Below are positions 41,955 through 49,611 of a DNA stretch of 64,000 nt, piece after piece. A program made the position numbers and the translations under genes. This stretch comes from Sphingopyxis sp. H050 (GTDB taxonomy: Bacteria; Pseudomonadota; Alphaproteobacteria; Sphingomonadales; Sphingomonadaceae). The stretch lies in contig NZ_LNRZ01000007.1 in the NCBI RefSeq assembly GCF_001468265.1, positions 161,741-225,740 of the forward strand, written 5' to 3'. Positions within the stretch are counted from its first letter, which is position 1; every line of letters starts with the position of its first letter. The notes below the pieces were generated by a model, which saw nothing but the letters and a program-made list of their open reading frames with translations, made no database searches and was not told the DNA's origin.

Positions 41955-44363
41955 CTATTTCACCCGCGCACGCAGGTTGATCGTGACGCTCGATCCGGGC
42001 GCCATGCTGCCTTTCGGGTTGATGCGGATGTGCGTCACATTGGCGTCGACGCCGTTCGCGTCGGCCGCCGGAACATAGGTCCAGCTGACCCCGCCATCGT
42101 TCGAGAAGGAGACGTCGTCGGTCGTGCTGGCGAGGCTGACGAAACTGTAGGTCAGCCCGCTCGATCCCGGGCCGAAGGCGATCGGCCCGGGGCCGGGTGC
42201 ATAGGCGCCGACGAACAAGCTGAGGTTCGCGGGGATGATGTCGGTGACGATCACGCTGCCCGACGTCGGCGCGGTGCCCGTCGGGGCGGTGATGGTGAGG
42301 GTGTAGTCGGCGAAGCCGCCGGGGATCAGCTTGGGATTGAGCGCGCCGTTGAACGGGTCGCTGTACGCGACCGAGGTTTTGGCGATCGACAGCGGCAGGA
42401 CATAGGCGTTGGTGTAGGTGCAGGTCGTCGCGGCCGTGTTGCCCGCGATCGTCAGCGTGCGGCCGGTGGCGCCGCTCGCCAGCGGGCTGCCGCCGGTGCA
42501 TTCGACCGTCGCATTGTAGAGCGCGGCGACCGCGCCGCCGCCCCAGCTTTCGGCGGGCAGCGTCAGGACATCGCCGGCGCGGACGGTGACATAGCTTCCG
42601 GTCGTCGCGGTCGGCGCAGTCGAACTGAAGCTCGGGTTGGCGGGGCCGCCGGTCGTGGCCGCGCTTGCCGTGTGGCCGGTCGTCGCGCCGCTCCACTGCT
42701 TCGCCAGCCGGATCTGCTGCGCGATGCGGCTGTTGGTGAAGGTGCAGACGATCGCGGTGTCGGCGGCGTTCACCGTCAGCACATTGCCCGCGAGCGCCGT
42801 GGCATTGCCGGTGCAGGCGAGCGCCTGTGCGTAATTCGCCCCATTGCCGACGGTGAAGCTCTCGCCGAGCGTTGCGGCCTCGGCGGCGTAGACGGTGACC
42901 GCGGCGTTGGTGTCGGTCTCGGTCGCGCTGTTGGCGACCGAGGCAAGGCTGGCGTTGTTGACGAGGCCGGTGGTGGCGACGGTGACCGCGTCGGCGACGA
43001 GCGCATTGACCCAGCTCTTGCGCACGACGAGCGTGGCCGACTTGCGGCTGTTGGTCCAGGTGCAGGTGAGCGCGCTTCCCGACGGCATGACGACCGTGCG
43101 GCTGAGCCCGGTCCCCGACGTCGCGACGAGCGCATTGTCGCTGTTGCGGCGGCATTCGAGGCTGCTGTTGTAATTGGCGGCGTTGCCCGATGCAAAGGCT
43201 TCGGTCAGCGTCAGCGTCGATCCCGCGACCGCGACCGAGGTCGCGTTCGTCGTGCTGCCGCCGACGGTCGAGGATCCGGCGACGGGGATGAGCCCGCCGG
43301 CAATCGACAGGCTCACCGCGTCGCCGGCGATGCCGTTCGTCCACGCCTTGGCGAGCACCACGGGCGAGTCATTGTCGGTGATCGTGTAGCTGCTCGCCGT
43401 GATCGGCGCGCCGCCGCAGCTTGCGGTGCTCGACACGGTATAGCCGGCGCCGGTGCCCAGCGCGATCTGGATCGTCTCGCTGCTCTCGGTTGCGGTGTCG
43501 TCGATGATGGTGATGCCGAGCGGGACGGTCGTGTTGCTGTAGGTGCCGGCCGGGATCGTCACGGTGAAGTTCGCGCCGCCGCCCGGGGTCGTATAGTCGG
43601 CGCCGAGGGTGGCGGTGCCGCCGGTGATGCCGACGTTGACCGTGCGCGCCGTGAAAAGCGTGCCGCTGACGCGCAGCGCCGGGACGTTCGCCGACGCGAT
43701 CGATTCGACGCCCGCGGCGCTCGCGGTCGACATTTCGACGAACGGGTTGAGCGAAATCCGGATGTCGTCGAGGAAATTGCCATAGCTGCCGGGGTCGGTG
43801 GTGATGAACTGGACGCGCTGCACCCCCGATGCGCCGGTGTAGGTCGCGGTGCCGGTGTTGACGTTCCAGACATTGTTGACCACCGACGCCTGGGTCGCAA
43901 GATTCTGGATCAGCGTGCCGCTGCTGTTCGCGATCTGGAAGCGCGCGGTCTGCGTCGCCGGGCCGCCCGCGCGCGCGCGATGGGCAAAGGTCCAGCCGAT
44001 CGTCTCGCCGTTCACCATGCAGATATTCTGGTAGAAAGCGCCGGGGACGTTCGCATTCATCTCGGCGAACACCGACCCGTCGTAGGCAGGGACGCCTTGA
44101 AATCCCGTGTCCCACAGCTCGATCTCGCCGGAGGCCGAGTCCCAGCCTGCCACCGCCCCGTTCGAATAGATTTCGTAATTGGCGGCGCCGGGGCCCTGCG
44201 GATCGTTCGATTCGAACGACGGGTTCACGATGACGCGCTGCGCGTGCGCGGCGGGTGCAACGGCGAGCGCCAACCCCAGCCGGACGAGCCTGGTCAGTGC
44301 CCGCGCTAGCAGCGTTCGCCGGCCCCCACGCCAGCGGACTCGGCTCTGGTCCCGCCGTTGCAT
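41955..44363 (-). CDS. Large secreted protein with Calx-beta, prealbumin-like repeats and DUF11-like end
   Basis: The 802-residue product has a signal peptide (LGLALAVAPAAHA), an N-terminal carbohydrate-binding-like module (VNPSFESNDPQGPGAANYEIYSNGAVAGWDSASGEIELWDTGF), a Calx-beta-type region (VNVGITGGTATLGADYTTPGG ... IDDTATESSETIQIALG), three similar modules each opening with LxKxW-like sequences (VLAKAWTNGIAGDAVSL, VVRKSWVNALVADAVTV, RLAKQWSGATTGHTASA) and containing cysteines, and a DUF11-type C-terminus (ADYTLTITAPTGTAPTSGSVIVTDIIP). No membrane anchor is seen. The ATG at 44363 was chosen; it has AAAGG seven bases upstream. Probable cell-surface or secreted adhesin-like protein. Confidence 0.8.
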   Translation of the reverse strand: MQRRDQSRVRWRGGRRTLLARALTRLVRLGLALAVAPAAHAQRVIVNPSFESNDPQGPGAANYEIYSNGAVAGWDSASGEIELWDTGFQGVPAYDGSVFAEMNANVPGAFYQNICMVNGETIGWTFAHRARAGGPATQTARFQIANSSGTLIQNLATQASVVNNVWNVNTGTATYTGASGVQRVQFITTDPGSYGNFLDDIRISLNPFVEMSTASAAGVESIASANVPALRVSGTLFTARTVNVGITGGTATLGADYTTPGGGANFTVTIPAGTYSNTTVPLGITIIDDTATESSETIQIALGTGAGYTVSSTASCGGAPITASSYTITDNDSPVVLAKAWTNGIAGDAVSLSIAGGLIPVAGSSTVGGSTTNATSVAVAGSTLTLTEAFASGNAANYNSSLECRRNSDNALVATSGTGLSRTVVMPSGSALTCTWTNSRKSATLVVRKSWVNALVADAVTVATTGLVNNASLASVANSATETDTNAAVTVYAAEAATLGESFTVGNGANYAQALACTGNATALAGNVLTVNAADTAIVCTFTNSRIAQQIRLAKQWSGATTGHTASAATTGGPANPSFSSTAPTATTGSYVTVRAGDVLTLPAESWGGGAVAALYNATVECTGGSPLASGATGRTLTIAGNTAATTCTYTNAYVLPLSIAKTSVAYSDPFNGALNPKLIPGGFADYTLTITAPTGTAPTSGSVIVTDIIPANLSLFVGAYAPGPGPIAFGPGSSGLTYSFVSLASTTDDVSFSNDGGVSWTYVPAADANGVDANVTHIRINPKGSMAPGSSVTINLRARVK

Positions 44364-44401
44364 GGCCAAGCCTTTGTAGCGATAGGACTAATATGGAGTT
44401 A

Positions 44402-44424
44402 ATTGCTGCCACTCTGGCAGCAAT
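44402..44424. other. Perfect 9-bp inverted repeat between rsmE and the surface-protein gene
   Basis: ATTGCTGCC and GGCAGCAAT are separated by ACTCT. No T run follows on either strand. It lies 38 nt upstream of the surface-protein ATG and could be an operator or leader hairpin; it is not a canonical terminator. Confidence 0.5.
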
Positions 44425-44450
44425 CTTGTCCCGAAATGAAACAGGATTGC

Positions 44451-45194
44451 CTAGCCGCGCCAGTCGCCGTGCTGCGCCATCCACAGGCTGATGGCCGCGA
44501 TCGCCGCAGTTTCGGCGCGCAATATGCGCGGACCCAGCGCGATCCGTTTTACCGGCGCCGCAGCAAGCAGCATCGCCCGCTCGCGCGCGGTGAAGCCGCC
44601 TTCGGGGCCGGTCAGGATCGCTGCGGGCGCCGTCGCCGCGACCTCGGCCATCGGCGCGCCGCCTTCTTCGTCGGCGAACAGCAGGGCGCGCTCGGCGGGC
44701 CAGGTCTTCAGCAACTGCGGCAGCTTTACGGGCTCGGTGAGCTCGGGAAGCGCTGTGCGCCCGCATTGCTCGCACGCTTCGATCATCTGCGCCGCGAGCC
44801 GCTCCTGCTTGACCCGCTCGACGATCGTTCGCTCGGTGATCACCGGTTGCAGCCGTGCGACGCCGAGTTCGGTCGCCTTTTCGATGATCCAGTCGAGCCG
44901 CGCCTTCTTGACCGGCGCGAAGCAGAGCCAGAGATCGGGCACCGCTTCGCGGGGGTGCGTCTGCTGCTCGATGCGGATCGTCAGCGACCGCTTGACGGCC
45001 TCGGCGACGGTGCCCAGCCATTCGCCACTGATATTGTCGAACAGCAGCAGCGGGTCGCCGACCTTCATCCGCATCACCCCCAGCAGATAATGAGCGGCGG
45101 CGCCGTCGATCACAGGTGCGGCGTCGGGGCCGAGCGGCTGGTCGACGTAAAGACGGGGTGTGCTGGCGGGCGGCCAGGCGGGAGTAGCGGGCAT
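44451..45194 (-). CDS. rsmE: 16S rRNA (uracil(1498)-N(3))-methyltransferase
   Basis: RsmE methylates U1498 of 16S rRNA. The 247-residue SPOUT protein has an N-terminal PUA-like part and a C-terminal trefoil knot with TGPEGGF and ALGPRILRAETAAIAAI, both diagnostic of the family. The ATG at 45194 gives a product starting MPATPAWPPASTPRLYV; an ATG at 45230 would add 12 residues and cannot be excluded. It lies upstream of the large surface-protein gene on the same strand. Confidence 0.93.
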   Translation of the reverse strand: MPATPAWPPASTPRLYVDQPLGPDAAPVIDGAAAHYLLGVMRMKVGDPLLLFDNISGEWLGTVAEAVKRSLTIRIEQQTHPREAVPDLWLCFAPVKKARLDWIIEKATELGVARLQPVITERTIVERVKQERLAAQMIEACEQCGRTALPELTEPVKLPQLLKTWPAERALLFADEEGGAPMAEVAATAPAAILTGPEGGFTARERAMLLAAAPVKRIALGPRILRAETAAIAAISLWMAQHGDWRG

Positions 45195-45402
45195 GGATGA
45201 TGCGATAGCAGAAGGCGATTTATCGTGCATCTATCGCGCTCAACCGGGCCCTGTTGTCCCGTAACGGGTCAAAAGCCGCAGAAAACGGGGAATCCGTCCG
45301 GCGGCGATTAGCAATTTGGTAAGCAGTCTTCCCCTAGGTGGAACGATACCAGTCACGCATCTGGGTGGGTTCGCGTGGCTAGGACCAAGAGGGGTTTAGA
45401 CC

Positions 45403-47334
45403 ATGCGAGGGACCTGTATCAGCCGCCTGCGGGCTGGCGCCTCGAAGCTGCTACGCGATCAGGGCGGCAACGCCATGATGCTGACCGCGGCCATGATCAT
45501 TCCGATTATCGGATTCGCCGGGTCGGGCATCGACATCGGCCGCGCCTATATGGCGAAGCTTCGCCTGCAGCAGGCGTGCGATGCGGGCGCGCTCGCCGGC
45601 CGCCGCCACATGGCGGGCGGCACCTATACACAGGCGGCGAAGGACGAAGCGCAGAAGATGTTCGGCGTGAATTACTCTGACAATGCCTATGGCAGCAGCG
45701 GCGTGACCTTCAGCACGGTCGCCGCGAACAGCGCCGACGTCAACGGGACCGCGACCGCGCGCCTGCCCACGACGGTCATGAAAGTCTTCGGATTCCAAGC
45801 CTTCGATCTGTCGGTCAATTGCACGGCGAAGCTTGAGATATCCAACGCCGACATCGTGATGGTGCTCGACGTGACCGGGTCGATGGATACGGTCAATTCG
45901 GGCGACTCGATGTCGCGCATCGCCGGCCTGAAACAGGCGTCGATCGCGTTCTTCGACACGCTGACCACCGCCGACCTTGGCGACGGCCGCCTGCGGTTCG
46001 GCGTGGTGCCTTACAGCGGCACGGTCAATGTCGGGCCGCTCCTGATGTCGGCCAACCCATCGTGGATTTCGGATCAGGTGACGATGCCGTCGCGCACGCC
46101 GACCTTCTCCGGCTATAACTCGCCGACGACGAGCACCGGCACGGCGACCGACGGCGCAACCACCTATGGAAACTGGACGCAGCCCAACACCACGAGTTAT
46201 GCCAGCAGCAGCAGTGCCTGCTCCGCCCTGGTCCCTCCCGCGAGCAGCTCGCCCGCAGGCGGCACGGCCACGACCACGCAGACCGGACAATATATCGACG
46301 CGAACAAGAATCGCATCACCGACTACAGCACGGCGCAGCCCTATACCTTCACCCAATATCGGTATGTGTGGAACGCGACGGCGACCAAATGCTATCGCGA
46401 GACGCGCACCGGCACCTTCACGCGCACGACGCCGTCGACCACAACGGAAACGCCGAAATTCAGCTTTTTCACCTATCACGACCGGACGTTTGACGTCACC
46501 CCGGCGAAGTCGGGCAACAGCCTGACCTTCGATACCTTCACAAGGGGCACGAACCTGACGGCGTCATGGGGCGGCTGCATCATCGAGGCCGACACCAAGC
46601 CGTTCACATCGACCCAAACTGCGCCCGCCGATGCGTATGACATGAACATCGATCTGGTCCCGACCAACGACGATGCGACCAAGTGGAAGATGTTCCTGCC
46701 CGACTTCGGCTACAGCCGGGGCTCACAGGCGACGACGACGTCGAACAGCACAAGCAAGGTCAACAGTTTCCGCGATACCAATATATCGAACCCGGACATC
46801 GCCGCCTGCCCCTATCAGGCGAAGAAGCTGACGACGATGACGAAGGCCGACCGCGACGACTTCGTCGATTACATCGGGAATCTGGTAGCGAACGGCTATA
46901 CCTATCACGACGCGGGCATGGTCTGGGGCGGGCGCCTGCTTTCGCCCGACGGCATCTTCTCCAGCGACAACAAGGAAGCGCCGAACAAGCGGCCGATCGC
47001 ACGCCATATCGTCTTCATGACCGACGGCGAGCCGACGGCGCCGCCAGCGAACCTGTCGTTCCAGAGCCAGGAGCAGTCGACCGGCCGCATCGGTTCGGGC
47101 ACGAACGAGAACGAGGCGATCAAACGCCACACCAACCGCTTCCAGCAGATTTGCTCGGCGATCAAGGCAAAGAATGTCACCATCTGGGTCGTCGGCTTCG
47201 GCACCTCGATCACGACCGCGCTCAAGAATTGTGCGACGCCTGGCAAGACCTATTCGGCGGCCAACTCGGCGCAGCTCAACGAGAATTTCCAGGCGATCGC
47301 CCGGCAGATTTCGAAGCTGAGGCTGTCGCAATGA
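45403..47334 (+). CDS. TadG-like pilus assembly protein with vWA domain
   Basis: The 643-residue product has a TadE/TadG N-terminus (GNAMMLTAAMIIPIIGFAGSGIDIGRAYMAKLRLQQACDAGALAGRR), where the hydrophobic helix acts as a class III pilin-like signal, then a vWA domain with the MIDAS-type IVMVLDVTGSMD, a Thr/Ser-rich inserted region, and later TDGEPTAPPAN with a second MIDAS-like segment. TadG proteins are minor pilins in Flp/Tad adherence systems. It overlaps the next gene by 4 nt. No tadA/B/C or rcp genes are visible in the window. Confidence 0.88.
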   Translation: MRGTCISRLRAGASKLLRDQGGNAMMLTAAMIIPIIGFAGSGIDIGRAYMAKLRLQQACDAGALAGRRHMAGGTYTQAAKDEAQKMFGVNYSDNAYGSSGVTFSTVAANSADVNGTATARLPTTVMKVFGFQAFDLSVNCTAKLEISNADIVMVLDVTGSMDTVNSGDSMSRIAGLKQASIAFFDTLTTADLGDGRLRFGVVPYSGTVNVGPLLMSANPSWISDQVTMPSRTPTFSGYNSPTTSTGTATDGATTYGNWTQPNTTSYASSSSACSALVPPASSSPAGGTATTTQTGQYIDANKNRITDYSTAQPYTFTQYRYVWNATATKCYRETRTGTFTRTTPSTTTETPKFSFFTYHDRTFDVTPAKSGNSLTFDTFTRGTNLTASWGGCIIEADTKPFTSTQTAPADAYDMNIDLVPTNDDATKWKMFLPDFGYSRGSQATTTSNSTSKVNSFRDTNISNPDIAACPYQAKKLTTMTKADRDDFVDYIGNLVANGYTYHDAGMVWGGRLLSPDGIFSSDNKEAPNKRPIARHIVFMTDGEPTAPPANLSFQSQEQSTGRIGSGTNENEAIKRHTNRFQQICSAIKAKNVTIWVVGFGTSITTALKNCATPGKTYSAANSAQLNENFQAIARQISKLRLSQ

Positions 47335-47939
47335 TCGGGCGTTTCCTTCTTGCCCGCCGCATGGCGCGCGGCCTGGCGCGCGACAAGCGCGGGACAGCGT
47401 TCATGGAGTTCGCGCTCGCGGCGCCGCTGTTCCTGATGCTGACGCTCGGCGGCATCGACTATTGCTGGCAACTCTATGGCCAGCAGGTGTTGCAGGGCGC
47501 GGTGAACATCGCGGCGCGCTCGTCGACGACCGAAGGCTATATCAACAATACCGCGGCGCTCGACATTGTCGTGCGCAACAAGGTCCGCACGGTGTTCAAA
47601 AATGCGCAGGTCGACTTCTCCCGCCGCGCCTATGAAAGCTTCACCGAGGTCGGCAAGCCTGAGCCGTTCACCGACAAGAATGGCAACAACCGCTACGACA
47701 GCGGCGAATGCTTCGAGGATATGAACGGCAACGCGAATTGGGACACCGATCGCGGCAACACCGGCAACGGCAGCTCCGACGATGTCGTCGTCTATATCGC
47801 CTCGATGAAATATGACCGCATCCTGCCGATCTGGCGCATGCTCGGTCAACCGCAGGAAAAGACGCTGTACGCGACGACCGTGCTTCGCAACCAGCCCTAT
47901 TCGACCAACACGTCCGTGAGTAAGGTCATATGCAGCTGA
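47331..47939 (+). CDS. TadE-like pilus assembly protein
   Basis: The 202-residue product starts MIGRFLLARRMARGLARDKRGTAFMEFALAAPLFLMLTLGGIDYCW, the TadE signature: a basic start, a glycine before the hydrophobic helix and a following polar domain. The rest includes a duplicated Asp/Asn-rich calcium-type loop (DKNGNNRYDSGECFEDMNGNANWDTDRGN) with EF-hand-like spacing. The ATG at 47331 overlaps the TadG-like stop by 4 nt. Function in Tad pilus biogenesis follows from the family. Confidence 0.86.
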   Translation: MIGRFLLARRMARGLARDKRGTAFMEFALAAPLFLMLTLGGIDYCWQLYGQQVLQGAVNIAARSSTTEGYINNTAALDIVVRNKVRTVFKNAQVDFSRRAYESFTEVGKPEPFTDKNGNNRYDSGECFEDMNGNANWDTDRGNTGNGSSDDVVVYIASMKYDRILPIWRMLGQPQEKTLYATTVLRNQPYSTNTSVSKVICS

Positions 47940-48628
47940 ACCCTCTCCTCCGCCGCGCCTCAATCGTTGGCCGGCGCGCCGCGCGCCGCGTGCGTTTGCT
48001 TCAGAACAATCGGGCGACGGTGCTGGTCGAAATGGCCTTCTGCACGCCGTTGCTCGTCCTCATCATGTTCGGCGGAATAGAGATGTCGAACCTGACGCTG
48101 GTCAACACGCGGATCAGCCAGATTGCTTTCAACACCGCCGACAATGCGTCACGCATCGCGTTCGGCAGCAATCTGTCGCTGCCGCAGGTGCGCGAGGTGG
48201 ACATCAACGACATCTTCGCCGGTGCGGAAGCGCAGGCCAAGGGCTTGAATTTCAAGCAGCATGGCCGGATCATCCTGTCGAGCCTCGAGATGAACGACGA
48301 GGGCGGGCAGGAAATCAAGTGGCAGCGCTGCTATGGCGACCTGCCGGTCAATTCCAGCTATGGCAAGCAGGGCACGGGCAAGACCGGGACGAGCTTCAAG
48401 GGCATGGGCCCATCGACCAAGCCCGTTGCCGCGACGTCGGGCACCGCGATCATGTTCGTCGAGATCGCCTATCAGTACCAGCCGGTCGCCTATGGCAACT
48501 GGCTGGGGCCGCGGCTCATTCGGACCGAATCGGCGTTCAACATTCGCGAAGGGCGCGATCTCGACACCGGCAATGGAGCCGGGATCATCAATCCCTCGCC
48601 GACGGCTCCGGTATCGAGCTGCCCTTGA
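47930..48628 (+). CDS. TadE-like pilus assembly protein
   Basis: The 232-residue product has the basic start and hydrophobic helix NNRATVLVEMAFCTPLLVLIMFGGIEMSNL, typical of TadE/TadF proteins, followed by a polar periplasmic domain. Its ATG overlaps the preceding TadE gene by 10 nt. The three Tad genes form one operon. A GC-rich short inverted repeat follows the stop (about 48628-48644), with TTTAAA after it, and may end the transcript. Confidence 0.85.
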   Translation: MQLNPLLRRASIVGRRAARRVRLLQNNRATVLVEMAFCTPLLVLIMFGGIEMSNLTLVNTRISQIAFNTADNASRIAFGSNLSLPQVREVDINDIFAGAEAQAKGLNFKQHGRIILSSLEMNDEGGQEIKWQRCYGDLPVNSSYGKQGTGKTGTSFKGMGPSTKPVAATSGTAIMFVEIAYQYQPVAYGNWLGPRLIRTESAFNIREGRDLDTGNGAGIINPSPTAPVSSCP

Positions 48629-48701
48629 TCCGCGCGGCGCGGATTTAAAGGGAATCGGGGATTTATCGGCGGCGCCAGCCCTGCTATCGGGCGCGGTGCC
48701 G

Positions 48702-49610
48702 ATGACTGCGACGCATCCTCCCGACAGCCAGATCCAGGGCTTCCTCGGCTTTCTGCCCGCGCGCGCGCGGCCCTATGCGCTGCTCGCGCGCTTCGACCGG
48801 CCGATCGGCTGGTGGCTGCTTTACTGGCCCTGCGCCTGGGGCATTGCTCTGGGTGGCGGCGCGCTCACGCATTGGTCCTTGTTCCTTTGGCTGCTGCTCG
48901 GTGCGATCGCGATGCGCGGCGCGGGGTGCGTCTATAACGATGTTATCGACCGCGATCTCGACGCCCGGGTCGCCCGGACGGCATCGCGTCCCGTGGCGAG
49001 CGGCGCGGTGTCGGTGCGCAACGCCCTGCTGTGGACGCTGCTGCTGTCGCTTGTCGGGCTGCTGGTGCTGGTCCAGCTGCCGTGGCGCGCGCAGATCGTC
49101 GCGCTCGCCAGCTTGTTTCTCGTTGCCGCCTATCCCTTCATGAAGCGGATCACCTGGTGGCCGCAGGCGTGGCTGGGGCTTGTCTTCAGCTGGGGCGCGC
49201 TCGTCGCCTGGGTCGCGGTCGAAGGCCCCGGGGGCCTTGGCCTGCCGCTGCTGTATGCCGGCTGCATCGCCTGGGTGATCGGCTATGACACCATTTATGC
49301 GCTCCAGGATATCGAGGACGACGCCCTCGTCGGCGTGAAGTCGAGCGCGCGCGCGATGGGGCGGCATGTGAAGGGCGGCGTCGGCTTTTGCTATGCGGTC
49401 GCGCTCGCCTGCTGGGCGGGGGCGCTGTGGAGCGTGCGGCCCGATCCGCTGGTGCTCGTCGCGCTGGTCCCGGCGGCGCTGCACCTGACGGGGCAGGTCG
49501 TGACTTTAAGCCCCGCCGACGGCGCCGACGCGCTCGCGAAATTCCGCAGCAACCGCTTTGCCGGGCTGCTGATCTTCGCGGCGATGCTGGTCGTGGGCAG
49601 CGCGCCCTAG
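48702..49610 (+). CDS. ubiA: 4-hydroxybenzoate polyprenyltransferase
   Basis: UbiA adds the polyprenyl chain to 4-hydroxybenzoate in ubiquinone synthesis. The 302-residue product has nine or so membrane segments, the prenyl-diphosphate-binding motif NDVIDRDLD and the second aspartate motif DIEDD followed by VGVKSSA. The start at the ATG 48702 gives the expected length; the frame is open upstream but within the TadE gene. It joins ubiB and ubiE elsewhere in this window as separate loci. Confidence 0.95.
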   Translation: MTATHPPDSQIQGFLGFLPARARPYALLARFDRPIGWWLLYWPCAWGIALGGGALTHWSLFLWLLLGAIAMRGAGCVYNDVIDRDLDARVARTASRPVASGAVSVRNALLWTLLLSLVGLLVLVQLPWRAQIVALASLFLVAAYPFMKRITWWPQAWLGLVFSWGALVAWVAVEGPGGLGLPLLYAGCIAWVIGYDTIYALQDIEDDALVGVKSSARAMGRHVKGGVGFCYAVALACWAGALWSVRPDPLVLVALVPAALHLTGQVVTLSPADGADALAKFRSNRFAGLLIFAAMLVVGSAP

Positions 49611-49611
49611 C

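Noticed and set aside
42030..44309. Long plus-strand open frame opposite the surface protein gene
   Set aside because: It shadows a coding sequence with signal peptide and known domain types; its translation is Arg/Gly-rich noise.
46683..47330. Upstream extension of the TadE-like frame inside the TadG gene
   Set aside because: The extension is in a different frame within the TadG coding region; the TadE signature starts at the ATG at 47331.
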